NCBI RefSeq assembly: GCF_029350975.1
Contig: NZ_JARKMR010000009.1
Location: 25,208 to 89,207, forward strand
DNA: 64,000 bases
Reading direction: 5' to 3'
Source: Maribacter zhoushanensis
Lineage (GTDB): Bacteria; Bacteroidota; Bacteroidia; Flavobacteriales; Flavobacteriaceae
Part shown: piece after piece, positions 1 to 7,945 of the stretch
Layout: every line of letters starts with the position of its first letter
Numbering within the stretch: the first letter of the stretch is position 1
Program-made: the position numbers and the translations under genes
The notes under the pieces: generated by a model
Seen by the model: the letters and a program-made list of their open reading frames with translations, nothing else
What the model was told of the DNA's origin: nothing
Database searches by the model: none

Positions 1-239
1 AAGCGCTCATAATGACCTAAATCTAGATCTGTTTCTGCACCGTCATCGGTTACATAACATTCGCCATGCTCATAAGGGTTTAAAGTTCCTGGATCTACAT
101 TAATGTAGGGATCAAGTTTTTGAATGGTAGTTTTGTAGCCGCGAGATTGCAGTAATTTCGCCAAAGATGCAGCAATGATGCCTTTTCCTAACGAAGAAGT
201 AACGCCTCCCGTAACGAAGATGTATTTGGTTTGTGCCAT
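1..239 (-). CDS. pyrG: CTP synthase, N-terminal part (cut by window edge)
   Basis: This is the first 79 residues of CTP synthase, which aminates UTP to CTP using glutamine and ATP in the cytoplasm. The start [20 protein letters not shown] carries the family's P-loop-like nucleotide-binding segment, followed by [20 protein letters not shown] and a [16 protein letters not shown] segment, both hallmarks of the synthetase domain. The rest of the synthetase domain and the glutaminase domain lie outside the window. The ATG at 239 is supported by a TAACTTTG promoter element about 26 bases upstream. The identification is very secure. Confidence 0.97.
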   Translation of the reverse strand, partial: MAQTKYIFVTGGVTSSLGKGIIAASLAKLLQSRGYKTTIQKLDPYINVDPGTLNPYEHGECYVTDDGAETDLDLGHYER

Positions 240-264
240 GTATCGAATTCTATGTTACGGGACA

Positions 265-272
265 CAAAGTTA
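265..272 (-). promoter_or_regulatory. Candidate -7 element for pyrG
   Basis: Read on the minus strand this is TAACTTTG, an exact match to the Bacteroidota TAnnTTTG -7 element. It lies 25 bases upstream of the pyrG ATG. No clear TTG -33 element is seen at the usual spacing, so this is a motif-based inference. Confidence 0.5.
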
Positions 273-289
273 CAAATTGAGGTGAGAAC

Positions 290-532
290 TTAACGGGTTT
301 CCTTAGGAAAATGTTTTTGTATTTTTCGAATTATTGATTCTAAGCCATTTGTTTTGATTTCTAGCATAGATTGCAATAAATCTCCCAATTTACCATCAGG
401 AAATCCTTTTTGATTAAACCATACCAAATAAGGCTCTGGTAAATCTATTAAATACCTTCCCTTATACTTACCAAATGGCATTCGGTAATGTGCCAATTCT
501 ATTAATTTTTCCTTATCAGGATTTATTTCCAT
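290..532 (-). CDS. DUF3820 family small protein
   Basis: An 80-residue cytoplasmic protein whose core (FGKYKGRYLIDLPEPYLVWF, then GFPDGKLG) matches the DUF3820 family, sometimes labelled putative quorum-sensing-regulated virulence factor. The molecular function is unknown. The same GK(Y/H)KG plus proline/aromatic pattern occurs near the C-terminus of the DnaQ-type exonuclease at 29235-30011, which suggests a shared nucleic-acid-related module. There is no signal peptide or membrane segment. It is divergent from the gene at 582. The family call is good; any role in virulence is unsupported here. Confidence 0.85.
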   Translation of the reverse strand: MEINPDKEKLIELAHYRMPFGKYKGRYLIDLPEPYLVWFNQKGFPDGKLGDLLQSMLEIKTNGLESIIRKIQKHFPKETR

Positions 533-581
533 TATTAAATCTAAAAAATTATCTTTAAAAAAATCAACAACTCACAACAAC

Positions 582-1451
582 ATGAAACGAAGAAATTTTA
601 TTGGAACCTCAGCGGCTGCCTCTGTCGGATTCTTAACTACTTCAGCAGCAGTGGCAAACAATAAAAATACTAACGCTACCGCCAAATTAAAGTACAATAT
701 TAACCATAGTGTTTGTTATTGGTGCTATGGAAGCATCCCTTTTGAAGATTTTCTTAAAAATTTAGTTGAACTAGATATACGTTCTGTTGATCTAGTAGGA
801 CCAGATGAATTTCCGCTTTTAAAGAAATACAATATCCACGCTGCTATGTGTTGGGGCGCTGGCATGGGAATCGAGAAAGGTTTTAACGACCTCTCTTTAC
901 ATGATGAACTTATTGCAGATTACGAACGTGTTATTCCTTTGGTAGCCGAGGCTGGTTATACCAACCTAATATGTTTTAGTGGTAACAGAAATGGAATGAA
1001 CGACCTAGTTGGTTTACGTAACTGTGCCATTGGATTAAAAAAATTAATGCCTTTGGCTGAAAAACACGGTGTTGTATTACAGATGGAACTTTTAAACAGT
1101 AAAGTGGACCATAAGGATTATATGTGCGACACTTCTGAATGGGGCGTATCTCTTTGCGAAGCTATTGGCTCTGAACATTTTAAATTGCTATACGATATTT
1201 ACCATATGCAAATTATGGAAGGTGATATTATCAGAAATATTGAAGACTACCACCATTACTACGGACATTACCATACCGGCGGAAACCCTGGCAGACATGA
1301 AATAGATGAAACACAAGAAATTTTCTACCCAGCAGTAATGAAAGCTATTTTAAAAACCGGATACAAAGGTCATGTAGCTCAAGAATTCATACCTAGTTGG
1401 GAAAACAAAATAGACGCTTTAAAACAAGGTGTAACTATTTGTGATGTATAA
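582..1451 (+). CDS. Tat-exported TIM-barrel protein of the hydroxypyruvate isomerase-like family
   Basis: A 289-residue protein with a twin-arginine signal (MKRRNFIG then an alanine/serine-rich hydrophobic stretch to about residue 25), so it is probably periplasmic. The mature part resembles the AP-endonuclease-2/xylose-isomerase-like TIM barrel, closest to hydroxypyruvate isomerase-like proteins. Supporting segments are QMELLNSK with a probable metal-binding Glu (about 168), YDIYHMQIMEGD (about 205-216) and HEIDETQEI (about 240). Such proteins usually act on small sugars or sugar acids, but the substrate cannot be deduced. It stands alone, with no sugar-catabolism neighbours. Possible alternatives are other sugar epimerases of the same fold. 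Confidence 0.8.
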   Translation: MKRRNFIGTSAAASVGFLTTSAAVANNKNTNATAKLKYNINHSVCYWCYGSIPFEDFLKNLVELDIRSVDLVGPDEFPLLKKYNIHAAMCWGAGMGIEKGFNDLSLHDELIADYERVIPLVAEAGYTNLICFSGNRNGMNDLVGLRNCAIGLKKLMPLAEKHGVVLQMELLNSKVDHKDYMCDTSEWGVSLCEAIGSEHFKLLYDIYHMQIMEGDIIRNIEDYHHYYGHYHTGGNPGRHEIDETQEIFYPAVMKAILKTGYKGHVAQEFIPSWENKIDALKQGVTICDV

Positions 1452-1508
1452 TTTAATCAACTAGTGGTTTTGTGATTTAGTTCAAAAATTACAAGTTGTT
1501 TTTAAGAA

Positions 1509-1545
1509 AAATTGTTGATTTCATTTTTAATGAAATCAACAATTT
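1509..1545. terminator. Long AT-rich perfect hairpin between convergent genes
   Basis: A 17-base-pair perfect stem (1509-1525 with 1529-1545) closes a three-base TTT loop. It sits between the convergent genes ending at 1451 and 1618 and could end transcription from both sides, although the stem is poor in GC. It is also the centre of a larger imperfect inverted repeat (about 1460-1605), so it may instead be part of a small mobile or palindromic element. Confidence 0.55.
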
Positions 1546-1617
1546 AAATAATGAATTTTTAGAACTGGAACCTAAAAGTAAATAATTACTTCACTAAACC
1601 ACTATTCCCCTTTTAAT

Positions 1618-2154
1618 CTAATGTTCTTTTAAAGCCTCGGCTATCTCTTCTACCCAACGCTTTTGGACCACTAAATTTCTTGAATAATTAGTTTCTGAAT
1701 CGTATTTATTTTGAAAATCGTTCAGCTGGCGAATGGTAGCTTTATAGATTTTACGAATTTCTTCTTTTACATTCTTAGTGAATTTTGTCTCTGACAATTG
1801 CTTACGCAATTTACGTGCGTAAAGCTCGGTAATATCAAAATGTAATTGTTCGTGCAACAAGGTAACATCATTGCACAACTTAGGTTTATACCATGACTTT
1901 GTTGGATAGAAATAGGCAAACACTTTATAATCTACCTGTAATTCATTATTCTCGTAAAATGTGGAAAAGCGATAGGTTATACCACTTGCCGTGGTTGCTG
2001 CAGCCCTTGAGGTTATTGGAGCATCACCTTTAAAATCATTCCAAGTAAATCTAAAATCAGGTTTCCACGACATTACTTCTTGGCTCTGAACATTAAAAAT
2101 GTTCAGAAGCGCTAATAAAAATAATATGGAACGTACCTTTTTTATAAGTCCCAA
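1618..2154 (-). CDS. DUF922 family secreted protein with HExxH motif
   Basis: A 178-residue protein with an N-terminal signal peptide (hydrophobic residues 8-22, ending near Gln25). The segment WKPDFRFTWNDFKG is typical of DUF922, and LLHEQLHFDITELYARKLRK (about 100-118) contains a gluzincin-like HExxH that suggests a zinc peptidase. No substrate is known. Its start overlaps the end of the OsmC gene by 13 bases, so the two are probably co-transcribed. The call as DUF922 is firm; protease activity is inferred only from the motif. Confidence 0.85.
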   Translation of the reverse strand: MGLIKKVRSILFLLALLNIFNVQSQEVMSWKPDFRFTWNDFKGDAPITSRAAATTASGITYRFSTFYENNELQVDYKVFAYFYPTKSWYKPKLCNDVTLLHEQLHFDITELYARKLRKQLSETKFTKNVKEEIRKIYKATIRQLNDFQNKYDSETNYSRNLVVQKRWVEEIAEALKEH

Positions 2155-2546
2155 TTATATGTGATTACCTTCTCTATATCTGGATGTAAACTATAGTGCA
2201 CAGGGCATGTATTTGCCGTGTGCACTAAAATTTTTCTGTTTTTATCTGAAATTTCTTTAGGTAAATGCACCTCTACTTCAATCTTAGCTATTCTTCTAGG
2301 TGAAGCTGCCATGTGCTTGGTTACAGATGCCGTAGTACCTTTAAGATCTACTTCTAACCCGTTTGCCTTAATACCCATCATTGTCAACATACAACTTGCC
2401 AAACCTGTTGCAACGGTATCGGTAGGTGAAAATGCCTGACCCAATCCGTTGTTATCTACTGGCGCATCGGTAACAAAAGAATCGTTAGATTTTAAATGAA
2501 CACACTCTGTTCTTAACTCACCGTTGTACGTTACTTTTGACGTCAT
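2142..2546 (-). CDS. OsmC family protein (peroxide-reducing or related)
   Basis: A 134-residue cytoplasmic OsmC/Ohr-fold protein. The pattern DTVATGLASCMLTMMGIKA (about 43-61) carries the first conserved cysteine and NTCPVHYSLHPDIEKV (about 112-127) the second, the redox pair used by OsmC/Ohr enzymes to reduce organic hydroperoxides. Length is normal for the short OsmC class. It lies in the guaA - LysM - OsmC - DUF922 run with a one-base gap to the LysM gene, consistent with an operon. The exact peroxide substrate is not determinable. Confidence 0.9.
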   Translation of the reverse strand: MTSKVTYNGELRTECVHLKSNDSFVTDAPVDNNGLGQAFSPTDTVATGLASCMLTMMGIKANGLEVDLKGTTASVTKHMAASPRRIAKIEVEVHLPKEISDKNRKILVHTANTCPVHYSLHPDIEKVITYNWDL

Positions 2547-2547
2547 T

Positions 2548-4764
2548 CTACTCTATAGTTTTTATTCTTAAATCATCTATCATCATAATATAAGACGACT
2601 GGTTATAATACCCAGCAACACCTTTTCTCTGATAATTGAATTTATTACCGCTGTACTCCGTTTCACCAATAAACCTTGAAACATCCATTAAGCTATTATT
2701 GTAAGCAAGTTTTAGCAATAGATCATACGTAAGATCAAATCCTCTAACCGCATACTTATCCGGATCATCGCCAAAACGTTTTCTATAACGCTCAACAAAT
2801 GAATTATTTTTTACTTGACGATTTACCGAAGGATAGGTAAATTTTAAGTTGGACAAATGTGTGTTTGAAATCACATCTTTTTCGAAAGCCGAGTTCATAT
2901 CTGTAGTAAACATTCTTACACTCACTTTATCTTTACCTAACAAAGGATCAAACGCTGTATTATTGAATGAATTTAAAATGGATACTACACTTGCAATTAA
3001 TTTATAGTTATCAGATTCCACAAAAACCCAATTAGGTACTTGGTCAGATAATAGAGTCTGCAATTTATCTCTATTAATACCAATATTTTTCTCCTCTTCT
3101 TTAACTACCACCACTTTAGCAGAAGGAAATCTTTCAAGGATAGCATCTTTCTCCTTTTTATTATCCTCATCTGCAATGATTAAAAGTGTTTCTTCTTTAT
3201 GGTTGGTCTCCACATAATCTAACATATGTTTCCACAAGACTTCTTCATCTGTATAAGAAAAGAATACATTATCTAAACTTAAATCGCTTTTAGCAGGTAC
3301 GGGAGCAACTACAGGAACATTAAATTTTGAAGCCTGCACAGCAGTTTCTTTCAGCGAAGGCATATCTAAAGGACCAAAAACGGCACTATAACCACCTAAT
3401 TGCTCGCCTTGTAAAATTTGTTTTGTCTTACCTAAATCTAATTGATTATCAAAAGTTTTCACATCAATGGAAACCCCTAATGATTTCATAGAATCTATAG
3501 CTACCAAAGCACCGGAATATAGACCTAAACTATATTTTAAGCTATTTCTATTGTCAATGATTTTTTCGGTTGCCGTTTTGTTGCTTAAATCTAGTTTATC
3601 TAATCTAAACGGCAATAAGAACAATACTTTCGGTTTTACAGTAGTGTTTATACTGTCTAATAAATTTACCTTATCCAACACCAAAGCATTTCTAACTTCA
3701 AAATCACCTACCTTATTTTTTGGCAATTTTAAAACCATCCCTGCTTTTAAACCGTCTTTTAAATCAGGATTTAAGGCTACCAATTCTGCCCAAGTCATAC
3801 CAAACTTTCTGGTCAACCTAAACTCATTCTGTTTTGGTTTTACTTCGTAAAAAATGTAGTTATCCGTATTAATTTCCCCTGTCTCTACTTTTTGCTCAGG
3901 AATACGAATAATCATTCCTTCCTTTAAACCACCTCTTTCAGTGATTTCAGGATTTAAACGAACTATTTCATCTGATTTAACTCCGAATTCCTTTTCCAAA
4001 CGATAGAAATTCATTTTAGCAGGTACCGTATATGAAGTATATAATTGTGTTACCTGATTTTTTACGGTACTACCCGCCATTTTAGGCATTAAAAGCTCGT
4101 AACCTTCTGATAAATAATTATTAGCTGCAGACAAACCTGGGTTTAATTCTAGCATTCTTTCTACGGTAATGCCATATTTATGAGCTATACTCCATCTTGT
4201 TTCTTTTGCCGCAACAATGTACTTTTCTAAATCACCTGCATTATCAACAACCTCTTCAACTTTAGGAGCTCGGTATTTAGGAATACGAAGATCCATTTTC
4301 TTTTGAAGTGGCGAAGCGTACAACTTAGGATTATATTTCTTCAGCTCATCCTCTGTAATATTATACATTTGAGCAATTCCAAAAATGGTTTCTTTCTTCT
4401 TGACACGATGCTCAGTATAACCAATAGGCTCTCTAGATTTTACAGAATCTTTAACGACACTGGTATTTACCGTTGTTGTCACCGGACTTGAAGTAGGGGT
4501 ATTAGAAATAGGTGCGCTTGTCTGCTCAACTATCTTTTTACCCGGAACTACCAGTATAGTATTTGATCTTAATTTCTGACCTTCTTTAATTTCTTTGTTA
4601 TACTGTAATATACTTGAGGTTGAAACCCCGTACATTTTAGAAATGCTTTCTAAAGTTTCTCCTGATCTTACTTGGTGGGTATTGAATTTTTGCGCCATTG
4701 CCGTGCAAGACACTAACAAACAAAAAGACCCTATTAAGTAAATTTGATTAAACATGTATTTCAT
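2548..4764 (-). CDS. Lipoprotein-like fusion of LysM repeats and a periplasmic-binding-protein (type 1) domain
   Basis: A 738-residue exported protein. The N-terminus has a signal sequence with an LVSC lipobox-like segment near residue 20 (SCTAMAQ), so it could be a lipoprotein or a cleaved secreted protein. Five LysM-like units follow, at roughly 28-72, 117-160, 180-225, 243-290 and 302-348, each with a (Y/V)xVxxxET or related start and an (L/I)xxxNP or YN core; they probably bind peptidoglycan. The remainder (about 375-738) resembles a type 1 periplasmic binding domain (VLFLLPFRLD, GLYSGALVAIDSM, AVFGPLD, VVAPV). It directly follows guaA with a one-base gap. A role as a wall-anchored sensor or amino-acid-binding protein is inference. 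Confidence 0.85.
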   Translation of the reverse strand: MKYMFNQIYLIGSFCLLVSCTAMAQKFNTHQVRSGETLESISKMYGVSTSSILQYNKEIKEGQKLRSNTILVVPGKKIVEQTSAPISNTPTSSPVTTTVNTSVVKDSVKSREPIGYTEHRVKKKETIFGIAQMYNITEDELKKYNPKLYASPLQKKMDLRIPKYRAPKVEEVVDNAGDLEKYIVAAKETRWSIAHKYGITVERMLELNPGLSAANNYLSEGYELLMPKMAGSTVKNQVTQLYTSYTVPAKMNFYRLEKEFGVKSDEIVRLNPEITERGGLKEGMIIRIPEQKVETGEINTDNYIFYEVKPKQNEFRLTRKFGMTWAELVALNPDLKDGLKAGMVLKLPKNKVGDFEVRNALVLDKVNLLDSINTTVKPKVLFLLPFRLDKLDLSNKTATEKIIDNRNSLKYSLGLYSGALVAIDSMKSLGVSIDVKTFDNQLDLGKTKQILQGEQLGGYSAVFGPLDMPSLKETAVQASKFNVPVVAPVPAKSDLSLDNVFFSYTDEEVLWKHMLDYVETNHKEETLLIIADEDNKKEKDAILERFPSAKVVVVKEEEKNIGINRDKLQTLLSDQVPNWVFVESDNYKLIASVVSILNSFNNTAFDPLLGKDKVSVRMFTTDMNSAFEKDVISNTHLSNLKFTYPSVNRQVKNNSFVERYRKRFGDDPDKYAVRGFDLTYDLLLKLAYNNSLMDVSRFIGETEYSGNKFNYQRKGVAGYYNQSSYIMMIDDLRIKTIE

Positions 4765-4765
4765 A

Positions 4766-6298
4766 CTATTCCCATTCTATTGTTGCTGGCGGCTTTGAAC
4801 TTATATCATATACGACACGATTGACCCCAGGGACTTTATTAATGATATCATTTGATGTTTTTTGTAAAAATTCGTACGGTAAGTTCACCCAATCGGCAGT
4901 CATACCATCCGTACTTTCTACAGCTCTAAGCGCAACACATTTTTCGTACGTACGCTCATCACCCATTACACCAACACTGTTTACAGGTAATAACATGGCA
5001 CCTGCCTGCCAAACTTTATCGTATAAATCCCATTTTTTTAATCCATCTATAAAAATAGCATCTACTTCTTGTAAAATAGCCACTTTCTCTGGCGTAATAT
5101 CCCCAAGAATACGAATTGCCAAACCAGGACCTGGAAAAGGATGTCTACCCAACAATGCCTTGTCTATACCTAAGCTTGCCCCTACTCTTCTTACCTCATC
5201 TTTAAACAACATCTTCAAAGGCTCTACCACTTTCAATTTCATATAATCCGGTAAACCACCAACATTATGGTGACTCTTTATGGTTTGTGACGGACCACCT
5301 GTTGCAGAAACAGATTCTATAACATCAGGATAAATAGTACCCTGCGCTAACCATTTTGCATTCTCAACTAAATGTGACTCATCATCAAAAACTTCTACAA
5401 ATACACGACCAATTGTTTTTCTTTTGGTTTCTGGATCACTCTCACCAGCCAAATCATCCAAAAAACGTGCCGAAGCATCTACGCCTTTTACATTTAAGCC
5501 CATACCCTCGTATTGTTTCAATACATCGGTAAACTCATTTTTTCTTAAAAGACCATTGTTTACAAATATGCAGTGAAGGTTTTTACCTATAGCCTTATGT
5601 AACAATACCGCTGCTACAGAAGAATCTACACCACCAGATAATCCTAAAATCACCTTTTCATCACCAATCTTTTCTTTTAACTCCGCCACCGTTTTATCAA
5701 CAAATGCATCTGGAGTCCAAGTTTGTTCCATTCCGGCAATATGCACCAAAAAATTCTCCAATACTTGTTTTCCATCCTTGGAATGATACACTTCTGGGTG
5801 AAACTGAATTGCGTAGGTTTCTTCTCCCTGAAACTTAAAAGCTGCATTTTCTACATCATGGGTACTTGCCAATAATGTTGTGTTTTCCGGCAAATGTTTA
5901 ATAGTATCCGCATGGCTCATCCACACTTGGCTGCCTGTATCTACCTTGTCAAAAAATGGTTCGTCTTCCTTAATAAAACTAAGGTTGGCACGACCATATT
6001 CTCTTGTATTGGATTTTTCTACACTACCACCGTGAAAATGTGCCAAATACTGAGCGCCATAACATACGCCCAATAATGGTTTTTTACCACGTATTTCAGA
6101 TAGATCCGGGTGAACGGCATCTTCACCTCTTACCGATAAAGGAGATCCAGAAAGAATCACCGCTTTGTAGTCAGAAAGATCTTCGGGTAGTTTATTATAA
6201 GGTTTAATTTCAGAGAAAATATTTAGCTCACGTACGCGTCTTCCAATCAATTGGGTGTATTGTGAACCAAAATCTAGTATCAGGACTTTATTTTGCAT
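4766..6298 (-). CDS. guaA: GMP synthase (glutamine-hydrolysing)
   Basis: Converts XMP to GMP using glutamine and ATP, in cytosolic purine synthesis. All domains are present in 510 residues: class I amidotransferase with [11 protein letters not shown] (catalytic Cys about 80) and QFHPEVYHS, the ATP-pyrophosphatase P-loop GLSGGVDSS (about 224), and the dimerisation tail ending [10 protein letters not shown] start at ATG 6298 ([16 protein letters not shown]), the canonical beginning. An in-frame ATG at 6313 exists, but a TATTTTTG promoter element lies between the two, so the upstream start would not be transcribed. It heads the minus-strand run toward the LysM protein. Confidence 0.97.
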   Translation of the reverse strand: MQNKVLILDFGSQYTQLIGRRVRELNIFSEIKPYNKLPEDLSDYKAVILSGSPLSVRGEDAVHPDLSEIRGKKPLLGVCYGAQYLAHFHGGSVEKSNTREYGRANLSFIKEDEPFFDKVDTGSQVWMSHADTIKHLPENTTLLASTHDVENAAFKFQGEETYAIQFHPEVYHSKDGKQVLENFLVHIAGMEQTWTPDAFVDKTVAELKEKIGDEKVILGLSGGVDSSVAAVLLHKAIGKNLHCIFVNNGLLRKNEFTDVLKQYEGMGLNVKGVDASARFLDDLAGESDPETKRKTIGRVFVEVFDDESHLVENAKWLAQGTIYPDVIESVSATGGPSQTIKSHHNVGGLPDYMKLKVVEPLKMLFKDEVRRVGASLGIDKALLGRHPFPGPGLAIRILGDITPEKVAILQEVDAIFIDGLKKWDLYDKVWQAGAMLLPVNSVGVMGDERTYEKCVALRAVESTDGMTADWVNLPYEFLQKTSNDIINKVPGVNRVVYDISSKPPATIEWE

Positions 6299-6301
6299 GG
6301 G

Positions 6302-6309
6302 CAAAAATA
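6302..6309 (-). promoter_or_regulatory. Candidate -7 element for guaA, almost touching the start codon
   Basis: On the minus strand this reads TATTTTTG, an exact TAnnTTTG match, ending only three bases before the chosen ATG. If used, transcription would begin at or very near the start codon, giving a leaderless or near-leaderless guaA mRNA. It also argues against the longer reading frame starting at 6313. Confidence 0.45.
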
Positions 6310-6371
6310 GCAAATTGACCGTTTCTGAAAAGTATCTTTCGTTATATTTAATCCATATTTAAAAAAATTTC

Positions 6372-7097
6372 ATGAAACACATTAGTGCATTTATTTTTGG
6401 AGCAGCAATTGTTATAGCCGCATATTTTTTGGGCAACGCATATATACAAAGGGCGAACCCGCCTCAGATGATTTCTGTTACCGGTTTGGGCAACGAAAAT
6501 TTCACCTCTGATTTAATTGTTTGGGAAGGTCAATTTTCTACAAACAGCACTATATTAAAGACTGCTTTTGACCAATTAAATAGAGATAAAGAGATTGTAC
6601 GCCAATATTTAACCTCTAAAGGCATTGATGCAAACAGCATAATTTTTAATAGTGTGCAGACTACCGAAATGCGAGATAACCAGTATGAAAATGGTAATTA
6701 CGTTGGTAGTATGTTCAGGGGCTACCAATTAATTCAAACCTTAAAAATAGAATCTGAAGATGTTGCTTTAATTGAAGGTGTATCTAGAGAGATAACAGAA
6801 TTATTGAATAAAGGTGTTCAGTTCAACTCTTCGCCACCTAGATATTATTACACAAAATTAGCGGATCTTAAAATTGAAATGATTTCAAAAGCTACCGAAG
6901 ATGCCAGAATACGCGCCGAAAAAATAGCTGAAAACGCAGGTAGTAATTTAGGTGATTTGGTTTCTGCAAATATGGGCGTATTTCAAATTACAGGTCAGAA
7001 TTCTGGTGAAGACTACAGTTGGGGCGGTGCATACAATACCTCATCTAAAAACAAAACAGCGTCTATAACTATGCGCTTAGAATACAAAGTGAAGTAA
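6372..7097 (+). CDS. SIMPL domain (DUF541) protein
   Basis: A 241-residue exported protein. A hydrophobic N-terminal segment (about 6-20) acts as signal or anchor. The body matches the SIMPL/DUF541 family: MISVTGLGNENFTSDLIVWEGQF at the start, a VREITELLNKGVQF region, and the C-terminal DARIRAEKIAENAGSNLGDL block with ITMRLEYKVK at the end. Members are periplasmic or outer-membrane associated and are linked to oxidative stress or surface functions in some bacteria; no specific role can be assigned. It is transcribed divergently from guaA and followed by a strong terminator hairpin. Confidence 0.88.
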   Translation: MKHISAFIFGAAIVIAAYFLGNAYIQRANPPQMISVTGLGNENFTSDLIVWEGQFSTNSTILKTAFDQLNRDKEIVRQYLTSKGIDANSIIFNSVQTTEMRDNQYENGNYVGSMFRGYQLIQTLKIESEDVALIEGVSREITELLNKGVQFNSSPPRYYYTKLADLKIEMISKATEDARIRAEKIAENAGSNLGDLVSANMGVFQITGQNSGEDYSWGGAYNTSSKNKTASITMRLEYKVK

Positions 7098-7149
7098 TGT
7101 TCTACTTTGATCAATGTCATTTACCGATCTGGTAAAGAATATATTAAAT

Positions 7150-7235
7150 ATAAAAGCCCGGTAATCACCCGGGCTTTTCATTCAACCAATTATCAAACCG
7201 AATACCTAATAAATCTTTTTCATAACAATCTGTAT
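7150..7235 (-). ncRNA. Candidate small RNA or leader, related to the 38.0 kb element
   Basis: Read on the minus strand, an ATTGTTATGAAAAAGA block (7229-7214) is followed by TTGATAATTGGTT (7196-7184) and then the terminator hairpin. The same order of blocks, with one mismatch in the first block, occurs on the minus strand at 38086-37992. Two unrelated intergenic regions sharing block plus terminator suggests a repeated small-RNA or leader family. There is no direct evidence of transcription. Confidence 0.35.
7152..7178. terminator. GC-rich intrinsic terminator after the SIMPL gene
   Basis: A 10-base-pair perfect stem (7152-7161 with 7169-7178) with a 7-base loop. The flanking A and T runs let it act in both directions: it closes the SIMPL gene on the plus strand and could end a minus-strand transcript coming from 7250. 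Confidence 0.85.
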
Positions 7236-7399
7236 TCACACGCTAAGTCGTAACATTTACACTAACCTTACAATTGTAAATAAACTTTCCAGATAACATC
7301 AATTTTCCGGTTGTATAGACTGGCATATAACGATATCTTCCTTGTAATGATATCTCCTTAATTATTATCATAGTATTTTTACTATTTACAGACACTAAT

Positions 7400-7945
7400 A
7401 TGATCGATTCATTTTTTGAGGAATTAAGTAATGAAATACATAATGGGGTTACTGAAAGAGGACATCCGTTCAGATTCATAACCATGGCAACGGTAGGCAA
7501 CGAAACTACTGCTCGCCTACGTACCGTAGTCCTTAGAGAGTTCAATGACGATTTACGTTTAACTATTTACACAGATGGTCGTACTCAAAAGATGAAACAT
7601 ATTGCCGTAAATAATAAGGTTAGCTTTCTGTTATATCATCCTGAAAAAATGCTACAGCTTAAAGTTGAAGGTATTGCACAAGTAGTTACCGACACCAATA
7701 GATTAAACACGACCTGGCAAAATATTCAACCCAACAGCCGAAAAGACTACATTACAGAACATAGCCCTGGAAGTGCAATTAAAAATCCTGATCATGTGGA
7801 ATATATTGAAGATAAAAACCATTTCACCATGATTGATATTATTCCATTAAAAATTGAATATCTTAAATTAAAAAGACCCAATCATATCAGGGTACTTTTT
7901 ACGAAAGCCGATAATAAATGGAACGGTGAGTTTTTAGTTCCTTAA
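7400..7945 (+). CDS. Pyridoxamine 5'-phosphate oxidase-like FMN-binding protein
   Basis: A 181-residue cytoplasmic split-barrel flavoprotein. Segments RTVVLREFNDDLRLTIYTDGRTQKMKHI (about 33-62) and VSFLLYHPEKMLQLKVEGIA (about 68-87) are typical of the PNPOx-like family that binds FMN at the dimer interface. It is shorter than genuine PdxH and lacks the usual PdxH C-terminal signature, so I assign the general family and not vitamin B6 synthesis. The substrate is unknown. Its end overlaps the convergent glycosyltransferase gene by four bases. Confidence 0.82.
   Translation: MIDSFFEELSNEIHNGVTERGHPFRFITMATVGNETTARLRTVVLREFNDDLRLTIYTDGRTQKMKHIAVNNKVSFLLYHPEKMLQLKVEGIAQVVTDTNRLNTTWQNIQPNSRKDYITEHSPGSAIKNPDHVEYIEDKNHFTMIDIIPLKIEYLKLKRPNHIRVLFTKADNKWNGEFLVP

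Larger units (their letters stand above)
7098..7399. other. 302-base intergenic stretch
   Basis: It holds one GC-rich terminator hairpin (7152-7178) and, beyond it, a minus-strand small-RNA-like segment resembling another at 38.0 kb (separate entry). From about 7250 to 7399 I see only AT-rich sequence upstream of the FMN-binding oxidase, with no confident promoter. Confidence 0.6.

Noticed and set aside
7243..7545. A 100-residue minus-strand open frame
   Set aside because: It overlaps the FMN-binding oxidase gene on the opposite strand and has no family features.
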